A stretch of 64,000 bases of DNA, taken from assembly GCA_013076295.1 (NCBI GenBank), contig RQOL01000718.1:3658001-3722000 (forward strand), read 5' to 3'. The stretch's first letter is position 1; the number at the start of each line of letters is the position of its first letter. The DNA is from Sanderia malayensis. Lineage: Eukaryota > Cnidaria > Scyphozoa > Semaeostomeae > Pelagiidae. The position numbers were made by a program, and so were the translations under genes. Of this stretch, positions 1 to 18,213 are shown piece after piece. Below the pieces are notes generated by a model. That model did not search any database. It had not been told where the DNA came from and saw only the letters and a program-made list of their open reading frames with translations.

Positions 1-331
1 ATTGTTTATATGGTTAAACATTGATAGTGAAACATTGATTATGTAATCAAACATAGAGGGGAATACAGTAAAAACCCACATATAAGAACCTGTGAATTTT
101 GCATCTATTGTCGAAACCCAATAGGCTATTGTTTCTTCTATTATGTTCCACGCACATTGAAAGATTAGAACAAAACAGTGCTACTCGTCAAAACGAGGCT
201 CAACCTCATTCACATGCAAATTGGAGATAGCGATAAGAGCGATAATGATGCATTTGAAACCACGTTTTCCATCTCGTGTATTTTATCGTAACTTTAACAT
301 ATTTTATGGAAAAGAAATGGTGGTTTCTTAC

Positions 332-4187
<3,856 letters not shown>

Positions 4188-4479
4188 GGCCTTTTAACAA
4201 TTGGCGGCGAATATTTACATAAAAATAGCTTCAACAAATCAACGATTTAAATGTTCATGATCGCAACTAAATTTGATAATCCGTAGTAAGAGAATTAAGA
4301 ATACGCAGTGACTATTTGACCGGCAGCCGGCTAACATTCTCAAAAAACTATTTGACCGGCAGTCATCTGCACATGCGCATTGCTTACATATTGATTGGCG
4401 CTATTGGCGCGATTTCTTTGTTGGAAATTGACAGTCCAATGTGTGTGGACTTGCTAGTTACTGAATTTCTATAAAAGTT

Positions 4480-4935
4480 AAGAAATTTTTAGAGTGTAGA
4501 AAGAACAAAAAGAGTAATTAATTGTTCTTAAAGTTTCTTAAATTTTGGGGAAGCAGAAAATCTGTAACTTAGGTTAAAAATTTGAAAAATTGTCAGGCCA
4601 AAAACTTTAAAATTTAAAGTCAGTTTCTCATTGACAAGTTTTTACTGCAATATTGCTCAAAGTATAGAATTTCAATAATTGTATAAATATGAGAATGCAA
4701 CTTTAGAAAATCAGTTTTGTTGTATGCATCTTGTGCATGGTAGATGGTAGCCTAGGCTAATCTGGATAATCTGTGCCAAAACAGTTCATATTGTTGATTG
4801 AAAATAAAAATCAGTAAGCAACATCAAATATACAGTCATATACAAACTAAACTAAATTTTTTTAAAGAAACTTGGCTCGGGCTTTGTAGTAGAGTTTCTT
4901 AATTTCAGGCAAAAATTTTATAGTAAGTTTCTTTA
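4480..4935. repeat. Copy of a 'TTTCTTAA' dispersed AT-rich repeat family
   Basis: The stretch near 4856-4925 (aagaaacttggctcgggc, then gtttcttaatttcagg) resembles 34437-34505 (aagaaacctggctcaagg, then gtttcttaattttta). It is probably a degraded member of the family seen at 34426-34815 and 55921-56099. The ends are not clear here. Confidence 0.45.
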
Positions 4936-5120
4936 AATTTTTCCATGACTTTGTTGATAAACTTTTCAGAAAATCGTTGTAACCAAAATTAAAATGTTGA
5001 TGTAAAAATACTCGAAACATAGTTTCTAACTGTGGATTTACATCGTTAAATTTCTAGTGGAATTTCATAATTTTGGCTGCTACATTTTGTAATGAGCAGT
5101 TCTTTATGAAAAGCTGTAAT

Positions 5121-5776
5121 TACAGTCAACTCTCTCTGAGTGGACAACTCTATAAAAGCGGACACCCCTTTAAGACGGACAATTCTTTGAAGTCCCTGCC
5201 AAACGCACCCACAGACCTGCCAACTCTCACGGTTTTGCTGTGTCTCTCACGGTTTTGGCCTCAATCTCACGTTCACACGAATTTTGTTCATTTCACACGG
5301 TTTTTCAAAAACTTATTTTCAATTTATCAATGCAGCGATTTTCAAGATGTTTAGATTTTATTCAGCTTTTCCCCTGCAAATTTTGTGCATGATTTTATGT
5401 ACAATTTCCCTCTTCTGTGTTATCGTTCTTGTATCACATCACAGCGCTGCTGACATCGCTGGTTGGCTTAGAATAACTCCCACGGCCCCCTGTCCCGCTT
5501 ATCGATCCTCGCTCCTATGTTTGCATGCAAACGAGATTCATATCATTTCTATGAAAATGATATGATATGAATTATCTTGCTATTTTTGGTGAAAAAGTTC
5601 GCGACGCAAAATCTTCAGGTTTTTAGCAAAATCTCCAGGTTTTAATAAAGAAAAATTTTAAATATCCAGGTTTTTAAGCTTGGGAGGTTGGCAGGTCTGC
5701 ACCCAGAAACTGTAATTTCCTGTAAAGTGGACACTTGCAAATCTAAAGGTGTTTGCTTAAGAGAGAGTTCACTATA
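5121..5776. mobile_element. TA-flanked MITE, itself interrupted
   Basis: Terminal inverted repeats TACAGTCAACTCTCTCT (left) and TATAGTGAACTCTCTCT (reverse complement of the right end), starting and ending in TA as in Tc1/mariner-type MITEs. The subterminal GTGGACA motif recurs inverted. Nested inside the 4304-6817 element and split by the 5213-5698 insertion. Confidence 0.8.
5213..5698. mobile_element. hAT-like MITE nested in another MITE
   Basis: Ends AGACCTGCCAAC and its inverse GTTGGCAGGTCT, flanked by an 8-bp duplication GCACCCAC/GCACCCAG (5205-5212 and 5699-5706, one mismatch). An 8-bp duplication and a (C)AG...CT(G) end are typical of hAT elements. No transposase is present. Confidence 0.75.
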
Positions 5777-6089
5777 TTTGAATGAATATAAAAGACCTAT
5801 AAAATTCCAACAATTATAAGGATGTCAAATTGCACAATAAATGAAAGTTACAATATAATTCTGTCTACATGGAAGCCTGTACAAGAGGGAGGAGTATAGT
5901 ATATCTCTGAAAAAATTCCCACATATCTCATACGAATAGTCTAGCTATATCTCTACAATAAAATGGTAAGTAAAGATTTCTAAAATTGAATCTTTCAATA
6001 TCTCTTAATTATCCAAATATCTCTAAAAGACCTCGGAGCTCTCCGTGTAACCGATGGTGTAGTGTTCTTTTGCAATCCCCAGTCATTTA

Positions 6090-6425
6090 GGGAGGATGCA
6101 AAATTTATTTTATAACATGGCCGGTGGAAAAAAACTTTTTCAACTTCTAAATAAATAACTTTGTTTAAAAGTTTTGAACTGACATTGAGCATTGCACCAT
6201 GGAAGAAACTGACATCTTTTTTATATTTTAATTTTCATCTGTGTGGCATTCTTTTTTTTACTTGTTTCAGCAACTTCAGTTTTTACTTTTTTCTTATCCA
6301 ATCTCACAAAAAAAATCATGTTTTTGGCACAAAAAGTAGTTACCCGTTGTTTATTAGCCAAAAAAGGTACCGACCCCGTTGTGTTTTCCACCGGCCATGT
6401 AATAAAATAAATTTTGCACCCTCCC
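6090..6425. mobile_element. MITE with TTA target duplication (PIF/Harbinger-like)
   Basis: Terminal inverted repeats begin GGGAGGATGCAAAATTTATT at the left and are mirrored at 6386-6425. TTA occurs on both sides (6087-6089, 6426-6428). Three-base TTA duplications are characteristic of PIF/Harbinger elements. Non-coding. Confidence 0.75.
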
Positions 6426-6428
6426 TTA

Positions 6429-6707
6429 AGGCCCGAATACACCTAGCTATTTTACATTATTTATTCTCCAGACATCCCAAAAATAGTCCGTCGGGGGGGA
6501 AAAATCGAATTAACACCTTGTCAAAATAAGCAAAAGCTGAGAATATTCGATGGAATAAAATCAAAACGTTTTGATTTTATTCCATCCGATATTCTCAGCA
6601 TGATTTTGTGTTTCTAGCATAAAACTGCAGACAATATTCCGTTATTTATTCTAACCGCGGCTATTTTGAGAATAAATAATGCGAAATAGCTAGGTGTATT
6701 CGGGCCT
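6429..6707. mobile_element. Second TTA MITE abutting the first
   Basis: Terminal inverted repeats AGGCCCGAATACACCTAGCT and inverse, with TTA at 6426-6428 and 6708-6710. A central palindrome around 6547-6597 (gagaatattcgatggaata and its inverse) gives the whole element a hairpin form. It shares its left TTA with the right TTA of the neighbouring MITE. Confidence 0.78.
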
Positions 6708-7169
6708 TTACAGTTGCCCTTGGAAAAGTAATTTGACTGTATGCGCATGTGCAGATGACTGCCGGTCAAATAGTTTTTTGAGAATGGTAGCCGGCTGCCG
6801 GTCAAATAGTCACTTCGTTAAGAATATCTCTATCTGCGAAAAGGAAAATAACTAGCACGTGGTGCTAAATGTTTGACAGTGTAAACAAACATTGAAAGGG
6901 TGGGAGGCTTAGAACCTGATTAAAGTCACGCCCACCTTTCCAATCACAAGTTGGCCCAACTGATTTATCAGGAGTAATTGACTTGTTGCAGTCAGTCAGT
7001 GGATATAGTGCAATTCGTTCAAAACTAGCTTCTGTGATAAATAGAAACCAATAAAAAAGAAAAATAAAATCTGTTAAAACACCGGACACCGCCTCCTTGA
7101 AACCCTTGGGAAACATCGTTTCAAATGTTTCCGAACGTTGAGGACAGCTTAGCATGAAATATAAATTGC

Positions 7170-9040
7170 AAATAGTAAAAACCTACTATTTAGACAACTC
7201 TGATCACTTTGAAACAAATTGCAGCTCTCTAGGACAACTGGTTCAAAAGTTAGCGTCTTTCTAAATGCACTGGATATCGACCTGCTCGAAACCAACCTCC
7301 TTGAAACCCTTACCGAGCCCTGGGGACAGCTCACCATGAAATATAGATTGCCAATAGTCTACATCTATACTAACTAGCACCTCCTGATCACGTTAAAGTT
7401 ACTTCCCATCACTACTTGCAAGAAGTGAAATCAGTTTATGTACCTAGCATGAAAGGACGGATCGAAATTTCGCATTTTGAAATTCAATGAAATATGACTC
7501 ACACATAGCCCAAACCTACTAATTAGGGCCTCCTGATCATGTTAAAACAAGTTTCAGCTCTCTAGGACAACCGGTTCAAAAGTTGGTCATGAAGGATGGC
7601 CGCAACAAGTGAATTACTTTATCTATCCTCCATGAACATTAAAAATTCAAAAATGACAATTTGAAATAGACCTAAATCTGGGTAAAAAAAATATCGAAAC
7701 CTACTAATTAGGGCCTTCTGATCATTTTGAGACAAGTTTCAGCTCTCTAGGACAATCGGTTCAAAAGTTGGTCCTGAGGGATGGCCGCAACAAGTGAATT
7801 ACTTTATCCACCCTCCATGAACGTCCAAATTTAAAAAATGCCTTTTTGAATTAGTCCAAAATCTGGGTAACAAATTGCCGAAACCTACTAATTAGGGCCT
7901 TCTGATCATTTTGAGACAATTTTCAGCTCTCTAGGATAATCGGTTCAAAAGTTGGTCATGAAGGATGGCCGCAACAAGTGAATTACTTTATCTATCCTCT
8001 ATGAGCGTCGAAAATTCAAAAATGACATTTTGAAATAGACCTAAATCTGGGTAAAAAAAATATCGAAACCTACTAATTAGGGTCTTCTGATCATTTTGAG
8101 ACAAGTTTCAGCTCTCTAGGACAATCGGTTCAAAAGTTGGTCCTGAGGGATGGCCGCAACAGTGAATTACTTTATCCATCCTCCATGAACGTCCAAATTT
8201 AAAAAATGCCTTCTTGAATTAGTCAAAAATCTGGGTAACAAATTGCCGAAACCTACTAATTAGGGCCTTCTGATCATTTTTGAGACAATTTTCAGCTCTC
8301 TAGGATAATCGGTTCAAATGTTGGTCCTGAAGGATGGCCGCAACAAGTGAACTACTTTATCTATCCTCTATGAGCGTCGAAAATTCAAAAATGACATTTT
8401 GAAATAGACCTAAATCTGGGTAAAAAAAATATCGAAACCTACTAATTAGGGTCTTCTGATCATTTTGAGACAAGTTTCAGCTCTCTAGGACAATCGGTTC
8501 AAAAGTTGGTCCTGAGGGATGGCCGCAACAAGTGAATTACTTTATCCATCCTCCATGAACGTCCAAATTTAAAAAATGCCTTTTTGAATTAGTCCAAAAT
8601 CTGGGTAACAAATTGCCGAAACTTACTAATTAGGGCCTTCTGATCATTTTGAGACAATTTTCAGCTCTCTAGGATAATCGGTTCAAATGTTGGTCCTGAA
8701 GGATGGCCGCAACAAGTGAATTACTTTATCTATCCTCTATGAGCGTCGAAAATTCAAAAATGACAATTTGAAACAGACCTAAATATGGGTAAAAAAATGT
8801 CGAAACCTACTAATTAGGGCCTTCTGATCATTTTGAGACAGTTTTCAGCTCTCTAGGACAATCGGTTCAAAAGTCGGTCCTGAAGGATGGCCGCAACAAG
8901 TGAATTACTTTATCTATCCTCTATGAGCGTCGAAAATTCAAAAATGACAATTTGAAATAGACCGAAATCTGGGTAAAAAATAGTCGAAACATACTAATTA
9001 GGGCCTTCTGATCATTTTGAGATAAGTTTTTTCTGGATGT
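7170..9040. repeat. ~184 bp satellite array, about ten copies
   Basis: The phrase cctactaattagggcc recurs near 7520, 7701, 7882, 8068, 8250, 8434, 8620, 8806 and 8991, a spacing of about 184 bp. Each unit also contains gatcattttgagacaa, cagctctctaggacaa and ggatggccgcaacaagtg. The copies before 7500 are more diverged. Between about 7680 and 8780 two unit types alternate (ending aaaaaaaatatcgaaa versus acaaattgccgaaa), giving a ~370 bp dimer. No coding potential. Confidence 0.9.
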
Positions 9041-11186
9041 TTATGCTTATCGTTTAGACGGGTGAGTTGATTGCTAACCTTTTCAACAGGTTCCAAGGAC
9101 GCATGCGCATTTAACGACATCCCACGTCTAATAACCATAATTTTTTCTTGAGGAGCCTTACCTTATTAATTCATTTTGGGACCTTTGCCTGTTCTATATG
9201 CCACTGGAATTTTTGGCGCCTTTCGGAGCAAAATCATTGACCCCGAGGGTCGAGGAGACCAACACTTTGGGTCAAAATCTATATTGGCAAAATTTGACAA
9301 AAATTGGGTGAGCTTTAGTGGCGGCTCGGCACATGGCATAGGTTCCCCCGGGAAGATAGGGTTTCGCCGTTTTTTTGGCGAAATTTTATTGGAACCGGGT
9401 TAATTCTCGAATTGTTTTCCTAATTTTTCAATTTCAGATTTTTTTTAAAACTAATTGCCAAACGAAGTAAAAAAACTTCTTGCACCAATTTGGCTATTGT
9501 CACATTGACACCAACACGAAACGAAACATTTCGTTTAGAAGTTTATGATGTCTTCAAGAAGTGCTGAAGTATCTGAATTACTCCGCGCTGCAAGTATTGT
9601 CTTCAGAAGGTTCTTGCCAAGTGCTTGAGGGATGCCCGTCAGTACGCATGCGAAGTTTAACGCTCTTCAAACTCATAACAGTATGGTGTCTTTTACTTTA
9701 AGGACAATTGATGCACGAGGAGTTTGGCATTTCCGGTCCTCGTGAATACTCTTACCAAATATGGTATGCCATCGAATGATATGCGCAATTGCGCCGAGAT
9801 CGGCATAAATTCTCTTGCACGTGTGGCATCGGGTCTTTCAACATTCATTTGTCAAGATTAAACGGAGAAGAAGAGTTGCTTGCAAGGCATGAAGAAGAAC
9901 GAAGAAGAATGAAGAAGAACGGAGAGGAATGAAGAAGAACGGAAAAAAGTTAATTAATGTAGCGCGAGCGCCTTGATGCCAAGAAAAAATTGAAAACTGG
10001 ACAACTATCTTATAATCTACAGGCTGTGAATGTATTGGAGAATAAAGTAGACTTTTAGTGTGGAATATAAGAAATAGGATGAAGAAACCTCGCTACTGGA
10101 CAATCATCAAAGCAACCAAGGTAAGTTGGACACGGCTTGTTCAAGTTTAAAATTACAAACAAATTTATTTAAAATTATCATCCCTTGCTTGATATTTGAT
10201 GCCAGCGAAGAGGCCAATTATTATACCAATAAATCTTGTACTAATTTAGCATCTTATTTACAAGGAAATTTTCTTAAAATCGTGTTTTACCCGTTGTGAG
10301 CCTAATTTTTTCCATAATTTTGATCACGGGTATAGCAGTTCCTTAAGCCTTGAAACTGTTTTAAAGTTGTAAGCTCAATTTTCAATGTAAAATTACTTCT
10401 ACTTGTATTTTAGTCCCCAAGAATGAACAATTAGCTGGAGAAGATAGCTGTTAATCACAAATCATTCATTAATATCTTGTGGCTTCAATGGTGTAGTGGT
10501 AAGGCGTGGGCTAGATATAAGACTATAAAAGTACACATTTACCTTTTTTATCTTGATATTCAATTTGCTTATGATTTTCAACTTGTATTTCCTCTACGTT
10601 ATTAACATTATTCATCATTGTTCATATTAAATTCCAGATATGATGGAATGAATGTAAAATCAATGAAGATGAAAGAGTTGGTGATAAGAAAAGGAAGGCA
10701 CAAAGTTGCAATTAATTGCATGAAGAGAGACAAGCAAATACTGTGTCGATAAACCTTATTAAATAATGAATACTGAAGAACATTATTTACAAAATTGTTG
10801 CTAAAATTAATATGAGAAATTTTTCATAATACTATGTTATTTATTAACAAAATATTTCATATATTTGAAAACCTTCACGGTCGATTGGCACTTCCTCCCA
10901 CCTTTTCAGACTTATACTTTGTATTCACGAAGGTTCCCATTACAACGCAACGAAAGGTAAAAAGACCGCCCCCCCCCCCCATTAAAGTTTATAACAGGCG
11001 AGTTTCTTGTTCTGCCCATAATAACTCATAGCATGAACATGTTTTTTTTACACAACCTTCTGCATCTCTAAACAACGCATACTCAGTTATAAAGCAGTTT
11101 TATAATAGAAAATAAACATTGGGTAATTCCAACCGTTATTCTTCTTGAAAACTTTGGCAGCTACATATTTCTACAAAGCAACTGGT
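9041..11186. other. Intergenic stretch without recognisable gene
   Basis: Contains a purine-rich GAAGAA tract (about 9863-9950), a possible tRNA-like relic near 10483-10515 (ggtgtagtggtaaggcg, resembling a tRNA A box), and a poly-C run at about 10970-10980. Open frames here are short and low in protein-like character, and I could not recognise any. Confidence 0.5.
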
Positions 11187-11521
11187 TTATTCCTTCTCCA
11201 TACCTAAAACAATATGATGCTTACATATGTCATTCCCTAAAGCCAGCAGCTGAGGAAATGAAGCCGAATGAGGTGGAATTTTGACAGAATCACTCTGGAT
11301 GTCTTCAATTTCTACAAAGAAAAAAAATTTAGCGACAAAATGCCATTGCATCTTTTCAAAGGGCAATACATACCATCTGCAGAACTGTTCTTCTTGTTAA
11401 ATTGAAAAGGTGGGAGGGTGTGAGAATTGAAAAAAAAACAATCTGAATGTCCATTCGATTTCAGGACGATATCAAATGCCAACCATGGAGGAAACTCATG
11501 GTGAAAGAGAAATAGCACCAT
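11187..11521 (-). CDS. Possible two-exon small protein, antisense to CMC1 exon 1
   Basis: Two minus-strand exons join in phase with good splice motifs: 11374-11521 (ATG at 11521, donor GATG|GTATGT) and 11187-11311 (acceptor CTTTGTAG), giving about 90 residues. The second exon encodes IEDIQSDSVKIPPHSASFPQ and onward, a non-repetitive, protein-like stretch. The stop codon overlaps an AATAAA signal. I do not recognise a family. Exon 1 overlaps the first coding exon of CMC1 on the other strand, so one alternative is that only the second exon belongs to a real gene and its upstream exons are elsewhere. Confidence 0.33.
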
Positions 11522-14216
11522 GGGCCCAAGGTGAACAGCTCAGAAAGGTTGAACGTGATGTGTTAGTGCCGAAAATTATGAGGGAACGAGCCAAGATTAG
11601 ATGCAAAGAATATGTAGACGGTTAGTAAGTAATGGCCTAGTGGCCTAAGCCAAACCAAGCCTGACTGGACACTGGCTATGTTTGAGCCACCAGCAGTTAC
11701 ACTTTGATGCCACACCATATATGTTTATTTTTTAGAATTTACTAAATGTGCTAAAGGAAGAACTATTTCAGTTGTTCTTCATTGCATGAAGGAGAATGAT
11801 GCAATGAAAAATTGCATTGCAAATCAGTAAGTTTGGCCAATCTAACACTTTAATGTCCTGGGACCCACATTCACATTCAGATTCGGAATTAGATTCAGAT
11901 TCGACACTACCCACCAATTCGTTATCTATAAGTCTCCGAGTTGTAAATATTAAAATACCAACCCAAATTTATAGCTATCCCAGTGCTATATCACGTATTT
12001 TGAAGATTTTTTGAGAATTTTTGAGCCAGGGGGTTCGTCAATAATTTGACTCATACAAGCAATTTTGTAAACTTTAGGCCATACCACTCTGATATCAATC
12101 TGCTCCAAAAATATTTTAAGATACATTTCCATAATTCAAACCAAATTTATAGCTATCCCAGTACTATATCACATATTTTGAAGATTTTTCGAAAAATTTT
12201 CAGTCAGGGGGTTTGTCTATAATTCGACTCATACAAGCAAGTGCGTGGTTCTGGGCCCTGGACCCTCCTGCTATTTTGTTCCTGCTAAATCGTATGAAAG
12301 TCCCACCCCACTTTTGTTGAAGATCGCTGTTCCACCCCATCGAAGGCCAACTATAGGGAGCTGGCACGCGATATCAGTCAAACTTTGTATAAAAAGTAAT
12401 TTAATGCAAACATTAAATAACCTGGTCGTAGTAGAATAGAAGTCAAGCACGTATTCTATACCTGTTTAAAAGAATATTTTACCGACGTCGTCGGAATTGA
12501 TTCCCGCATTAGGGAATTTGCTAATTGTCCTGGGTGTTGCAAACTTATGTTTTCAGTTATGCGAAAGATTTCCGTAATGCTTCGATTAAACGCCCGGGGC
12601 GTTTATTAGATATTATGATATTTTAGGAGGATTCTATTCAGCGGGGGCGTTTAAAAGATGGAGGCGTTTATTAATAATAATTAATGATGATCACACTTAG
12701 CGTGAAACTCTGAGAAACAACTAAAATAGTCAAAAGTATAATTTAAAAAAATATATCTGCTGGAAAGTCATCATCAACATCGTCTTCCTGGATGATTGGC
12801 TTTCAAATTTTAGCTCTGTTTTATATTCATTACTGTTTCGTTCGGTTTTGCAATAAAAGCTCAACTTTCATTATTCACACTTGTGTATTCAAAACATTGC
12901 TTGTATGAGTCGAATTATAGAGGAACCCCCTGGCTGAAAAACTTTCGAAAAATCTTCAAAATACAGGTAATTGCATTGGGGTGGCTATAATTCGGGTTTG
13001 AAAGACGAAGAGCTATTGTAGGAGTTGTTTGATACAGATTTACACCAGAGTGGCTTGGCCAAAAGTTTACAAAATTGCTTGTATGAGTCGAATTATTGAC
13101 GAACCCCCTGGCTCGAAAATTCTCAAAAAATCTTCAAAGTACGTGATATAGCACTGGGATAGCTATAAATTTGGTTTTAATTATGGAAATGTATCTTAAA
13201 ATATTTTTGGAGCAGATTAATATCAGAGTGGTATGGCCTAAAGTTTACAAAATTGCTTGTATGAGTCGAATTATTGACGAACCCCCTGGCTCGAAAATTC
13301 TCAAAAAATCTTCAAAATACGTGATATAGCACTGGGATAGCTATAAATTTGGTTTGAATCATGAAAATGTATCTTAAAATATTTTTGGAGCAGATTAATA
13401 TCAGAGTGGTATTGCCCAAAGTTTACAAAATTGCTTGTATGAGTCGAATTATTGACGAACCCCCAGGCTCAAAAATTCTCAAAAAATCCTCAAAGTACGT
13501 GATATAGCACTGGGATAGCTATAAATTTGGTTTGAATCATGAAAATGTATCTTAAAATATTTTCGGAGCAGATTGATATCAGAGTGGTATGGCCTAAAGT
13601 TTACAAAATTGCTTGTATGAGTCGAATTATTGACGAACCCCCTGGCTCGAAAATTCTCAAAAAATCTTCAAAATACGTGATATAGCACTGGGATAGCTAT
13701 AAATTTGGTTTGAATCATGAAAAGGTATCTTAAAATATTTTTGGAGCAGATTGATATCAGAGTGGTATGGCCTAAAGTTTACAAAATTGCTTGTATGAGT
13801 CAAATTATTGACGAACCCCCTGGCTCAAAAATTCTCAAAAAATCTTCAAAATACGTGATATAGCACTGGGATAGCTATAAATTTGGTTTGGTATTTTAAT
13901 ATTTACAACTCGGAGACTTATAGATAACGAATTGGTGGGTAGTGTCGAATCTGAATCTAATTCCGAATCTGAATGTGAATGTGGGTCCCTGGACATTAAA
14001 GTCAATCTAACTTGAAATGTTGCAATTTTAGCCTATGGATGATCGTGGTAGATGAAATAAATGCGTACCTTTTATGTTGCTCGTAGTTATCAAGATCCAG
14101 AATTCTTTGAAGAGTGCAAAGAAGTTTATTTAAAGGAACGTGAGCGTTTTCAAGAAGTTTGGAAAAAGACTGGACACACTAAAATGCCTAAAAATAAAGA
14201 GACACAAAATATTTAA
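11476..14216 (+). CDS. CMC1: CMC1, mitochondrial Cys-motif cytochrome oxidase assembly factor
   Basis: Three exons, 11476-11620, 11736-11826 and 14087-14216, give 121 residues with consistent phases. Family hallmarks: the N-terminal VERDVLVPKIMRERAK block, then EFTKC...HC and NC...EEC cysteine pairs (residues ~53-90) forming the helical-hairpin CHCH-type fold, and a basic tail. In other animals CMC1 stabilises newly made COX1 during cytochrome oxidase assembly in the intermembrane space. The start follows from the conserved N-terminal block. It has a few extra leading residues compared with human CMC1, which is about 106 residues long. Intron 2 is 2.26 kb and is filled by a foldback transposon. 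It is convergent with PSMD14, 385 bp away. Confidence 0.93.
11847..14002. mobile_element. 2.16 kb foldback element carrying ~178 bp tandem repeats
   Basis: Ends ACTTTAATGTCC and inverse GGACATTAAAGT, flanked by an exact 9-bp duplication CAATCTAAC (11838-11846, 14003-14011). The arms extend >120 bp inverted (for example accaattcgttatctata and its inverse). Inside, about two repeat units on the left face six inverted units on the right. The motif gcttgtatgagtcgaatta recurs near 12898, 13078, 13255, 13432, 13610 and 13788, every 177-178 bp. No transposase. The unequal numbers of units per arm are typical of foldback elements. Located wholly in CMC1 intron 2. Confidence 0.9.
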
Positions 14217-14600
14217 ATAAAAACCTCTTTAAGCTGTATGCTTTTCATCTGAACAATTTTTCATCAAGCCCAATGAATTTTGGCCCTCCCCTTGTCATGA
14301 CATGAGAGCAGTGACTTGATAATATGCTCTATCGTATCATAAATACGACATAAGTTGTGATATTGTAGCTCAACTCAAGTAAAAGACAAACATGCATAAT
14401 TTTTGTCTTACCAGTGTTGTATGCACCTTCATGCTGAAATAAAATCTTGGCATTGAAAAAATTAGTAGTTCTCTTGATTCTATATTCTTTATTATATCAA
14501 TGGCAGAGAAATGATGTTGTGGAGAAAGAACTGTTTGTTATAAGGAATACCAAAGTGACTACTACCTATAATGTATGTAACGTGAAAAACAACAGTTTAC

Positions 14601-18213
<3,613 letters not shown>

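Larger units (their letters stand above)
4304..6817. mobile_element. 2.5 kb terminal-inverted-repeat element with 9-bp target duplication
   Basis: The ends are long inverted repeats: left 4304-4382 contains AGTGACTATTTGACCGGC, and right 6742-6817 contains its reverse complement. Each arm also holds a second internal copy of the ATTTGACCGGCAG motif. The element is flanked by an exact 9-bp duplication TTAAGAATA at 4295-4303 and 6818-6826. There is no transposase open reading frame, so it is non-autonomous. A 9-bp duplication fits Mutator-like elements, but the superfamily is an inference. At least four smaller elements are nested inside it. It lies just upstream of the thioredoxin reductase start. 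Confidence 0.85.

Noticed and set aside
5284..5565. 93-codon plus-strand frame
   Set aside because: Lies within a nested non-coding MITE and has no domain-like content.
9176..9403. 75-codon plus-strand frame
   Set aside because: No recognisable domain, no splice partners, unremarkable in codon make-up.
10483..10515. tRNA gene (ggtgtagtggtaaggcg)
   Set aside because: Resembles an A box only; no B box or cloverleaf follows.
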